DNA of 64,000 nucleotides from Strobilurus pachycystidiatus (lineage: Eukaryota; Basidiomycota; Agaricomycetes; Agaricales; Physalacriaceae). Each line of letters opens with the position of its first letter. Within the stretch, counting starts at the first letter, position 1. The stretch is taken from NCBI GenBank assembly GCA_019915135.1, contig JAHLMK010000012.1:744001-808000 (forward strand). The letters run 5' to 3'. Positions 1 through 8,693 of this stretch are shown here, piece by piece. Under the pieces are notes generated by a model. It had not been told where the DNA came from, did not search any database, and saw only the letters and a list, made by a program, of their open reading frames with translations. The position numbers and the translations under genes were made by a program.

Positions 1-210
1 CGCCTTACAGTCTGTACGGCCATTGATCTGGACTTGGAATGAGGCCCAGAGGGAAGAGACGGATAGAGCGACCGTCCTCCACAGTCGACAAACATGGAGG
101 AGGATTAGAGGAGCCTTCGTCGAGTCAAATGTAGGGAGGTCATTGGGAAGGGTAAATGTGAAGATTTCGATGAGTATCTCGAGAGGGATAGACTGCATCT
201 GGACATGCAT
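1..210 (-). CDS. F-box protein, N-terminal fragment cut by window edge
   Basis: Seventy codons are open from an ATG at 210 to the window edge; the rest lies to the left. Residues about 5-20 read SIPLEILIEIFTF, the classic start of an F-box helix. They are followed by LILLHVCRLWRTVALSVSSLWASF, written here only as the pattern 'HVCRLWR..A...SLWASF', which is the second half of basidiomycete F-box domains. F-box proteins bind Skp1 and recruit substrates to SCF ubiquitin ligases. Two in-frame ATGs exist (210 and 198). The second, just before SIPLE, is an equally good start. A TATA-like box lies about 80 bp upstream. The substrate-binding part is not visible, so no target can be named. Confidence 0.8.
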   Translation of the reverse strand, partial: MHVQMQSIPLEILIEIFTFTLPNDLPTFDSTKAPLILLHVCRLWRTVALSVSSLWASFQVQINGRTDCKA

Positions 211-867
211 TGAACGATAGAGCGAAGAATGAAAAGAGTCGGAATGGACGTACGTGGATATTGGCGTGGGTTTGTGGTCTCGGGATTATATAGGGATGCT
301 GAGAGTAGAACCTGATGCCATGGCACTGCTCGACATTGTTGCCGCGTGCAATTGCCATCACCTAGATAATAGGGCGGTCCCTTTGTACACCGTACGTACT
401 GCAGATGCTGCGTAGCCCCTTGCCTGGCCGGTTACAGGTAAAGACCACTATGAGTGGGGGTGTCTTTATAGTGACGCGAAAGAAGCCCATAAGAACGATA
501 GTCCCGGAGATGCACTCATTCCCGGAACTTTGGCACTACGAAGGTTATTCTCGACACTCAAATAGGCTGAAGGGGCTCCAGTAGCAAGAGGAGGTCGGAG
601 TTATGATTTCATCGCAAGGGGCGCATTGACATCCCTAATCAGCGTCATAACCATGAGTTACGAGCACCCTGCCAGCGTTTGGAGGACGCGAAGGAGATGA
701 ATGTCATGATAAGGGATTCGCATCTCCGGATATGTGTAACTTCGCATCTGCGGCGGCGACTGGGGGTCACGGGCTGCGTGTCGATCCATTCATTACTGTA
801 ACGGAACGGGGACTTCAAGGACAGCGTGAACAAAGATACACTGGCACAGGACACACACTACGTAGAT
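211..867. other. Intergenic: F-box promoter and NUG1 3' flank
   Basis: Holds the promoter of the leftward F-box gene (TATA-like box at 286-292) and the 3' flank of NUG1. Short open frames here lack coding signatures. I see no other gene. Confidence 0.5.
286..292 (-). promoter_or_regulatory. TATA-like box of the F-box gene
   Basis: TATATAA on the minus strand within CCCTATATAATCCC, about 76 bp upstream of the F-box ATG at 210. Assigned by position and consensus only. Confidence 0.45.
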
Positions 868-3095
868 CTAGAAGAACTTTCCAAAATCGTACGCCTCTGC
901 TGCGTCACCGGCACCGGAGGTAGGCTTGGCCTTGGCGGCCTTCGACTTCTTTGATGGCGCATTCGCAACCTTGGGAATGGGCTTTGCCGCCTTCTTCTTC
1001 GTGTCGACGGCGAAGGCGACCTTTTTGCTGGGCGGATGGGGCGCTTCTTTGCCGCGTTTCCGCTTTTGTTTGCCTGAGAGCGGAGGGGGCGGTGCGGCAT
1101 CCTCTTCATCCTGGTCCTCGTCCTCGTCCAGGTCCTCGTCACCCTGTTCTTCCATCAGTTCCTCCTCCTCATCATCATCACCAGCTTCCATATCCTCGTC
1201 ATCGTCTTCCTCGTCATCATCATCCCCCTCCTCATCATGAGACCCAGCAGCATAGGGCTGCTTGAATGAAGGAAGGCGGTGGTCGATCTCGCCGGTAGTC
1301 AACTTCAACAAACCACCCCGTTTCCGAAGCTCGCGGCGCAGGGGAAGCGTGCTTATGACGGGTTTATCCGCATCGTCGTCGCCTGCAGGAGCTTTTGACG
1401 AAGGCATCGTGTACCACCGTAATGAGCCTTTGTTCCAATCGCGCAGGAGCACTCGACATGCCGATACAAGATCAACAGCGCTGCGCTAGAAAGTCGTCAA
1501 TATGCAAATCTAGTCGAGTTCAATGGATAGATGCTCACTCGTTTGATCAGCTGCTTTGAACGCGCAAGACCAGGTAGGAAGGCATCAACATCGCCCTGTG
1601 AAAACGCCGGAAGACTGTAATGAACCATCAAGTCCTCGTTATTGGCGCGCGAAACAATATGCGTCACTGCAATGCACGTATTGTTAGTATAACAGTCAGC
1701 TGCTTTGGCGAACGGACATCATACCGGGTGCCATGGGCTCCTTCAGACGATCAATGCGGCCTTTGTTTCGGAGCAGGACGTCCCTCGCACGGTTCTCCTC
1801 TGTGAGTTCCTCGCTCTCCCAAGAAACACCGGGCGTGTCAACAAACTTGATCTGCTTGCCCTCCGACTCGACGGTCACCTCTTGGGGAAGCACAGTCGTT
1901 GTCGGACCCTTCGAGTTAGAGTCTAGGGTGTACGTAGGCAATATAGCTTTACGCGCCACGCTGTTGATAACGGAGCTCTTCCCGGCCTATGCAAGATCGA
2001 CATGTTAACGTCATGAATGCAATTATGGAGATGCATACCACTCACATTAGTGAAGCCCACGACAGCTACTGCGAGGGGCTTATCGCCGTCCTTCTTGAGC
2101 GCAGCCTCACCAAGAAGCTTCAAGAGCGCCTCAACGCCAACGGCATTGTCCACGGGGACTTTGCCTTTGCCCTTCTCGAGCTTGCTGCACTCGACCTCTG
2201 CGGGAACAAACGCCGAAGCGGAGCGGAAGAGCACTGTAGGGTGCTCGGCGCGAAGATGCGCGACCCAGGCAGAGACAGCCTCTTGGGGACATAGATCTGT
2301 CACGGATAGTAAGAGACACCGACAAGGGGTCGTTGACAGGACGTACCGATTTTGTTGAGAACGAAAATGGTTCGCTTCGATGCTATGTCCTCGATCTTGG
2401 AACTACGGAAGGCTAATGGATCTCTGCAGTCCAGCACCTGGACAACGACATCCGCGTGGTCGAGGACAGATTGCAGGTCCGGCAAGTCGCGGTTGAATAG
2501 CGCAGGCTCCTCCTCATCCTCGTCCTCCTCTTCGACAACCTCCACTACGGGTGCTTTGCGCTCCATCCTGGTAAGCTTGACATTGCGCAAGTTCTTGGCG
2601 GCGATGCTGGCAACACCATCGAATCCCTTGAGTTCGGCGTTTTCGTCAATCTCCACAGCTTCATCTTCGTTCACAACGGTGCCAGCTTTGAGAGCCTTCT
2701 TGGCCTCTTTCCGACGTTGGTTTTCCTCGAGGGCCTATTGTTATAGGAATGAGCTGAGCCGAAGTAACGAGATGGTTCAACGCACCAGACGACGCTCTTC
2801 TTGTACCTCCGCTAATATCTGGTCCTTGTACGGGAAGTCATTAGGAATACCGGGATCCTTCGGTTGCTCTATCCGTCCACTTGTGAGCCGGTATCTTTTT
2901 CCAAAGCGCAATGCAACGCACTTGACTTCCATGTCACATTGGTTTTCGCCGCCTTGGCTCTCTTCTTCCTCGTTTCCCGTACTTTTTGTGAGATTCTCTT
3001 GCGCTTGTTGGTCGTTCCACGTCTGCTGGTCTCTGTTATCGTTAGACAAATGACGCTGGGGTTGGAGAGTGCTTACCCTTTCTTATTCGAGGCAT
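868..3095 (-). CDS. NUG1: Nucleolar GTPase of the nucleostemin family (Nug1/Grn1)
   Basis: Eight exons (3095-3077, 3032-2922, 2868-2786, 2734-2347, 2296-2046, 1986-1725, 1666-1539, 1485-868) sum to 620 codons, so about 619 aa. The start MPRIRK and the following Lys/Arg-rich segment match the nucleolar-targeting N-terminus of this family. The GTPase motifs are circularly permuted, as expected: NKID (exon 4/5 junction), then GFTNAGKSS (P-loop, exon 5/6 junction), then DTPG. The conserved 'RVLLRDWNKGSLRWYT' element follows in the last exon. The family acts in 60S pre-ribosome assembly and export. The last ~110 residues are a long Asp/Glu tract followed by Lys-rich clusters. On its own this last exon looks like a separate small acidic ORF, but the junction at 1539/1485 places it in frame with the GTPase. 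Confidence 0.92.
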
Positions 3096-3753
3096 TGTAG
3101 AAGATGGTGCAGAACAGAAAAATATTTATCTCCTTTCGGCCCGATCCATGAGCTTGGTCTTGGACTCTTGGGTTAGGGTTCGCTCGACGATTCAACGAAT
3201 CAAGGGTCATTCAAATAATGTACTGGCATCCCACCGTCCACGACGAAATAATGACATGTTTTCATTGAAAAGGTTACATTAAATACAGGGCTATCGATAT
3301 CCAAAACGCCGTTCATTGGCCATGTGGTAAAGTTTAATACGCCCATCACCGTTACGCTTCGAATAAGCGCCCGTGGACCCACAAAGGAACGATTGTGCCA
3401 TATTAGCGAGGGCAACGACTGAAAGAGGAAAACACGTCACCCTTTATCGCGCCTCAAGGTCCCGGCCATCACACGCAGGCAGCAGAGAGCCAGTCAGTTG
3501 AGAGAAGAGTTGTACTTGCAAATATAATAGGCGACAAAGCGAGAACGATAACTAGGACAACTTGAACAACTTGAGATGACGACAACTTGAAACTTGACAT
3601 TTTTGTGGCTATTGAAAGGGGGTCCGAGGATCTTCACCGTGGGATAGAAAGAGAGAGAAGGGAGTGGTTGATGTAACTTGAGGGGAGCTCCCCGACTTGA
3701 ACCAAATGCTCAGGCAACCTATCGACCTTCTTTCCTCGACCGGCAGGAAACGG
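3096..3753. other. Intergenic between NUG1 promoter and Tra2-like 3' end
   Basis: Contains the NUG1 promoter and the probable 3' UTR of the SR-protein gene. The only structure seen is a cluster of ACTTGA-type repeats at 3557-3600. No coding signature. Confidence 0.5.
3557..3600. repeat. Clustered ACTTGA/AACTTG short repeats
   Basis: Four copies of (A)ACTTGA occur in about 44 bp, with two more at about 3677 and 3698. The same core motif makes up the subterminal repeats of the candidate element at 50.5-51.9 kb, so this may be a remnant end of that family. Low-complexity chance is possible. Confidence 0.35.
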
Positions 3754-4757
3754 TTACCAGCGGTCAGAGGCAGGAGCGTCGTAATCCCTGGTAGGCCTGG
3801 AAGGGCTGCTGCCGCGGGGTGGGCTGCGTGAGTAGCTCCTGCGGCGTCGGTAGTCGGGCGAGTATCTGCCTCCACCACGGGGCGGGGGGCTGCGGCGGTC
3901 CCTCCACGAAGAGTCGCGGTTGTCCCGTCCGTAGAGGTCGCGGTCGCGATCCCGGTCCCGGTCGCGGCGGTCACGATCCCTATAAGAGTCACGGTCCCTG
4001 TACGAGTCCCGTCCGCCACCGCCGCCGCCATAAGACGATTCTCGGATAGCCCGACGGTGGCCCATGTACTCTCCAGGGGTAGGGGCATGGGGCCTGTCAG
4101 TGACGGAATAGTCCACGCGGATGCGGCGTCCATTCAGGTCCTTCCAAAAGTTAGCCGCCACAAAACTGCAGGAGCAAGCAGGCCGCTCACCACTCCGTTC
4201 AGCTCTTGGATACAACGAGTGGCATCCTCGACAGTCGCCATCCTGATGAACCCGAAGCCGCGGGAACGGTCAGACTGCTGAGAACTGAGTCTGTGGCGCT
4301 TACGAAAATAAAGTTCAATAACATACCCGTTGGTCATAGACGATGGTGACCTTTTCGACGCGTCCATAGCGGCCGAACTCTTCGTCGAGGTCGCGTTCTT
4401 GCGTCCGAATGCTGAGGCCAAACACGCCAAGGACGCTGGTAGGATTGGGCGCCTGCGGGAGGCAATGTCAGTGTTGGCGCACAAGGCAACAGCATCACAC
4501 AAGAACGTACGACAGGAGCGTGCGCTGGACGTCTGGGAGCAGGCGGGGGCGAGCGCGCAGCAGACCTGTACGGGCTGCGGCTACGAGGGCGGTCGCCTCT
4601 TGGGGAAGGATCCCTCAATGGTTCAGGCGCTGCTGTCGGAATAGCGAGCGGCGGGGCGGTATACGCATCGGAGTAGGGGTCAATACCGTTGGCTGACTCG
4701 TACTGGAAGAATGAATGAGCCTGTGGCCGCGGACAGCCTACAGCTTGGACCTACCAT
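3754..4757 (-). CDS. Transformer-2-like SR protein (RRM plus RS/RD tail)
   Basis: Five exons (4757-4755, 4702-4511, 4452-4327, 4274-4191, 4140-3754) give 263 aa. An Arg/Ser/Pro-rich N-terminus is followed by one RRM at about 66-140. RNP2-like LGVFGLSI and RNP1-like RGFGFIRM are both visible, with [12 protein letters not shown] at the end of the fold. The C-terminus has a Gly run, RD/RDRD repeats and an RS-rich tail. RS-RRM-RS order with this RRM type fits Tra2-like splicing activators, which bind purine-rich exonic enhancers and contact other SR proteins in the nucleus. Exon 1 would contain only the ATG before a GTAGGT donor. The gene is divergent from eL18 with a shared ~315 bp promoter. Confidence 0.85.
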
Positions 4758-5072
4758 CGTGAAGGTAGCTGGCAGGCTTGAGCAAACAAGGACCAACAGC
4801 CCGATCAGTCTTCCAAATCAGGTTCGGAGTTTGCCAAGTTGCTACTTTTCACGAATGTGCGCTTGGAGAATATGTATATTCAAGGGGAATAGGCATTATT
4901 GAGCTTGCGAAGGTGAAGACGAAGAATAGAAAGAAAGAACGAGCAGGAGTAAAAAAAGCGTCGGAGCTTGAACTTTGTTTGGCCACCTGTACAGCTCGGC
5001 ATTCGGCATCTTGGCCCGCTTTGGGGTGGCAGTGTGACGACTGTCCATCGAGAAAACTACCGGCAAGAAAAG
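4758..5072. promoter_or_regulatory. Shared promoter between Tra2-like gene and eL18
   Basis: The 315 bp between two divergent start codons must carry both promoters and 5' UTRs. No canonical TATA box is evident. That is common for ribosomal-protein genes. Confidence 0.55.
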
Positions 5073-5853
5073 ATGGTGAGCTCGTCGCCGCCGCCGTCGC
5101 CGCCGCGCTCGCTCACGCCGTTATGCTAGGGTATCGACATCACCGCCCACCACGTCAAGAAAGGTAACAGGACCGCGCCCAAGAGCGAGGATCCCTATCT
5201 CCTCCTCCTCGTCAAGGTGCGTCTAAGCTTACTGCAACTTGCGCCAAATCTGATTCCAAGTGCAGCTTTACCGCTTCCTCGCCCGAAGGACAGACTCGGA
5301 ATTCAACAAGGTCCCGCCCCATTCCCTCTCGCACATCTGCCCGGACATATTCATCAGTATTTTTCCCTCTCCTTAGGTCATCCTCCACCGCCTTTTCCTC
5401 TCCAAAATCAACCGCCCTCCCATTTCCCTGTCCCGCATCGCCAAGGAGACCGCCAACACTGTCGACCTAGCATCGAAGACCATCGTCGTTGTCGGCACCG
5501 TCACCGATGACATCCGTTTCACCGAACTGCCAAAATTCACCATCGCCGCCCTCAAGTTCACGCAGGCCGCCAAGGAGCGCATCCTGAAGGCCGGTGGTGA
5601 GGTCCTTACCCTTGACCAGCTCGCCCTGCGCGCACCCACCGGATCCAACACCGTCTTGTTGAGGGGGAAGAGGAACACGCGTGAGGCTGTCAAGCACTTT
5701 GGCATGGGTACGTTCTCTTTGCCCTTCTGTGTCTTTACCTTCGTCTTACCCCCAACAGGTCCCCACAAGAACAAGAAGCCCTACACCATCTCCAAGGGCC
5801 GCAAGTTCGAGCAGGGTCGTGGTCGCAGAAAGTCCCGTGGCTTCAAGGTATAA
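5073..5853 (+). CDS. RPL18: 60S ribosomal protein eL18
   Basis: Exons 5073-5075, 5130-5216, 5266-5310, 5377-5707 and 5759-5853 give 187 codons (186 aa), the usual eL18 length. Recognised from [15 protein letters not shown] at the start, [35 protein letters not shown] in the middle and [15 protein letters not shown] at the C-terminus. eL18 is a structural protein of the large ribosomal subunit. The first coding exon would be the ATG alone, followed by a 54 nt intron. The first exon is inferred from the conserved MGID start and a GTGAGC donor. Confidence 0.95.
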
Positions 5854-6448
5854 TGCTTTGTTGCCATCCGAGCAGAGACGCTGGTGGGGTACTACGGCAG
5901 TATCCTTTGTGTATGCTATGTCTGTTATCTCTATGCACATGCCGTTCACAAAGAATTGGTGCTCAAACCCTGAGCTGGTCAATCATGGGTTTTCTCATCT
6001 GCGGCGTCGATTATAAGTCTTCGGATCAGCACCATGACCTTTTTTTTTGCCCAGAACTTGATCTCTCCAGATCGTCTGCATGTAGAAGCAACACACATTC
6101 TAAGCTGTTGATGCTTTTGTAGGTGTACTAACATTACGAATGATACGGCTACGCTCGACATGTGTTGACTCGCCGAGGTCTTCACGGGCGCCAACGGACC
6201 GAACCCTAGGCAATGCCAGCTCTCTTCCTCGACGACTAGACACAAAGGTCTGGATGGCCTTGCACCAAATTGAAGTCATTCTGTCCATGCACAAATTGCA
6301 CCACCTCGTCCTCGTAATGACATTGGTCCCGCCGTTTCTTGGTTACATGTACACCCGTGCCCTACATAGCTCAGTCTTCGCTTCGCGTATTCTCTACGTT
6401 TTCTGGTGCGAAGTTTCCACCGAATTCTAGGATGTCCGCTTCCCTGGC
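5854..6448. other. 3' flank of eL18 and spacer
   Basis: Holds the eL18 3' UTR. It also holds a diverged duplicate of the last exon of the putative secreted peptide (near 6200-6290). No other gene is supported. Confidence 0.4.
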
Positions 6449-6516
6449 CTAGGTTCCCTTCCTCGAAGACTGGATACATAGGCCGTTGCAATACACTGGA
6501 TTCATTTCGTCCATGC
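6200..6516 (-). repeat. Tandem partial duplication of a terminal exon
   Basis: Reading leftwards, the segment starting at 6514 (ATGGACgaaATGA...) and one starting at 6288 (ATGGACagaATGA...) share the order ATGGAC, CAAgGCC, AGTCnTCGAGGAAG and CCTAGG. They are offset by 226 nt. This looks like an old tandem duplication of the peptide's last exon. The downstream copy has no clear reading frame of its own. Confidence 0.4.
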
Positions 6517-6708
6517 TTCGAAGGTCAGGTTGACATTCCCATCTCTTCGTTGTGTGGTTGGTTCAATCTTACTTCGCGCCAACAATTCGACCGCTGTTTT
6601 GCTGAAAAATAAGAAGTCGGAAGTGTTAGTCGTGGTATTAACGTCGCTGTCGACACATCTCTTGGCGTTGACATCCTGAAGGAGCAACAAGGAGATGACC
6701 AAGAGCAT
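6449..6708 (-). CDS. Possible small secreted Cys-containing peptide
   Basis: Proposed exons 6708-6643, 6601-6573 and 6515-6449 give 53 aa. The N-terminus MLLVISLLLLQDVNA is a clean signal pe​ptide, followed by KR (a possible Kex2 site) and three cysteines in the mature part, including CNGLC. Intron 1 (41 nt) has an ACTAAC branch site and a TTTTTCAG acceptor. Intron 2 has GTAAGA and a CTGAC branch site. A TATAAAG box sits 35 bp upstream of the ATG. No family is recognised. The model depends on short introns; without them the frame still runs 67 codons with the same signal peptide. Confidence 0.35.
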
Positions 6709-6742
6709 CAACACTGTGTGGCGCAATACTTGGACCGACGTT

Positions 6743-6749
6743 CTTTATA
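6743..6749 (-). promoter_or_regulatory. TATA box upstream of putative secreted peptide
   Basis: TATAAAG on the minus strand, 35 bp upstream of the ATG at 6708. Good spacing supports this being a transcribed gene. Confidence 0.45.
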
Positions 6750-6914
6750 GGTGTCATGTATGCCAGTATATATCGCACAGTCTTTCCAGAAAGCAAAAGG
6801 CAGGAGGTATATTACTATCATTGTTGTCTAACGCTTGGGCAAAAGCAGTACAAAAAAGGCTACTTAACGGTCTTACAAAGTTCATACTAACAGTATAACA
6901 AGGACATGTACACC

Positions 6915-7833
6915 TCAAACTTGAGGGCTATACGATGGCTGTTGAGCATGCACATGCTGCTGGCTCGGAGGGTATCCTGCACCACCGGTCGGTTGCGGGT
7001 TCGCCGCCATGTTAGGCGCAAATCCGGGTTTCTCGCCCGACACCCCGTCAGTATTGCGCATCTCAGCGACGCTCGAGTTCCAGACAGCAGAGTTTCCTCT
7101 GTTGACTGCGATGAGGGCGAACACGAGGATCAGCACAAAGTATCCCAAGACTACGCAACAAGCGGTAAGCAACGGGAAATGAACAACGAAGAAGCAAATG
7201 CGACGCACGAATTAGCCAGTTCAAGAAGGCGAAGGCCTCGATCGCGTTGGCTTCCCTGCATGCGCCACTGACTTTATCTGAGCAAAAATTAGGACGTCGA
7301 CGATGGATTGAGGCATGGAATTTGGCTTACCATAGATATAGTCGCAGCTAGAGATGAAGACAGTAGAGTTCTTGTCTGCAGCCATGGCAGCGCTAACCAG
7401 CCAGAGCAACCAGAGGACACCTATCGAACAGTCAGATTCACGCCATTTCGTCTTAGAGACGAGTTCCTTACCAAGCCACCCCAGCTCAACCATGACCATG
7501 GAGCTAAATGCGCCCTTGCGCATCAGTTCAATAACAAGCCTGCATGTCGATGTCAGATGATAGGCATCAGAACAATTGAGGAGAGAGACGTACATGACAG
7601 GCAGGGTGAAGAGGGTAAGGATAGCCGTCGCGAGGGCCATCGCCGTATACGCGAAGTACCCATCGAAGTAGGTCGTGGTGAGATTGATAACATGGGCGCT
7701 CAACCCGAGCACGATAATCGAGAACAGGCAGACAACGCCTGGAGTAAAATGAGCAATGAGTACAACAAGTATTTGATCGAAGGTGACTCGACTCACTCAA
7801 CGCCACGAGACGAATCAGAGGAAGGAGAGCCAT
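6915..7833 (-). CDS. MARVEL-type four-TM membrane protein
   Basis: Exons 7833-7797, 7738-7594, 7539-7472, 7420-7331, 7277-7209 and 7150-6915 give 215 codons (214 aa). Four hydrophobic segments are visible: LIRLVALSVVCLFSIIVLGL at about 6-25, AMALATAILTLFTLPVMLVI, VLWLLWLVSAAMAA and a last one around LGYFVLILVFALIAV. A cytosolic Pro/Gly/Gln-rich tail of about 55 residues follows. A short polar loop with two cysteines precedes the last TM. This is the layout of fungal MARVEL-domain proteins of plasma-membrane microdomains (Nce102-like). The specific function is not known from the sequence. Confidence 0.8.
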
Positions 7834-7905
7834 TTCTACTGTGAAGAAGGAGGAGAGGAGGCTGAAGGCAAGAGACACTCAACCTGTGTCACCAAGGCCG
7901 CCCCG

Positions 7906-7912
7906 TTTTATA
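7906..7912 (-). promoter_or_regulatory. TATA box of MARVEL gene
   Basis: TATAAAA (minus strand) 73 bp upstream of the ATG at 7833. Position and match to consensus support a core promoter. Confidence 0.5.
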
Positions 7913-8343
7913 CTTCCGTTGTGCCCAGTACGATCATGATAAACATCGCCACTCTAATTGATATAAGTCTCAGGGACGCGCTCCTGTCAATCATGACGGT
8001 TGTAGATCATTCGCGTGCTGAGTTGCTAAATAGTAGTGCCGCCACAGACGGGAGGTGGTCTTTCGTTGGCAACCTCGTTCTGCCCGAAAACAGTGTCAGC
8101 CCATATCTTGGCGGTCAAAGCAGAGAATAGAGCTACTGTTGCCTCTCCAAAGTCCTCTGTCGTCAATGTCAGAGTAAAGTTTACCGGTTCATTTGAAATT
8201 TTATGTAAATTCCAGGCGCTTCACAGTGACATTGACATGGCAGCTCAGGTTCATCCATGGTAAGGTGTGGTAGCGGAGCTAGGCAGGAATTTCCTGTCAC
8301 TGATTTATCAAGCACTACGGGAGAATATCATTCGGGTACATGA

Positions 8344-8368
8344 ATGCTGTACAGCAATTGTACAGCAT
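8344..8368. repeat. Perfect 10-bp inverted repeat (ATGCTGTACA)
   Basis: ATGCTGTACA, a 5 nt spacer GCAAT, then TGTACAGCAT. The dyad is exact. It could be a dimeric transcription-factor site for MARVEL (510 bp upstream) or a 3' hairpin for the leftward surface-protein gene. Confidence 0.5.
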
Positions 8369-8693
8369 AGTGCGTGCCTGCAACGTTTAGCGCTGCGATG
8401 GCCCATATGACCCTCTACAGTTTCCGCTAGGTTTCCGAGAGCCGGGTATAGTCCATTTCGATGGATACAAAGTTGATACAAAGTATACAGGATGAGGCGA
8501 ACCTCGAGGGTAACGAGCGTGGATAGGTATCACTTGCCACGATCCCAACAGACGGGAAGGCGACGTTTGAATGCATTCGTGTTTATTGAAGACTACATGA
8601 TTCAAGCCTGGCGTGTTGAATCAGTTTCGAGGAGCAGAGTGTAAGATTCATGAAAGAATCACCTCAGTCTGTAGTTGATTGTCAAGATCCGGA

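Larger units (their letters stand above)
7834..8693. other. Intergenic, MARVEL promoter and mucin-like 3' flank
   Basis: Carries the MARVEL promoter and, at 8344-8368, a perfect 10 bp inverted repeat. No coding signature was found in the rest. Confidence 0.5.

Noticed and set aside
926..1265. Ser-rich plus-strand ORFs over the NUG1 acidic tail
   Set aside because: Mirror of the Asp/Glu codons; a shadow of the real minus-strand exon.
868..1452. Independent small acidic protein gene on the minus strand
   Set aside because: It joins in frame to the upstream GTPase exon and contains the conserved nucleostemin-family element, so it is the NUG1 last exon.
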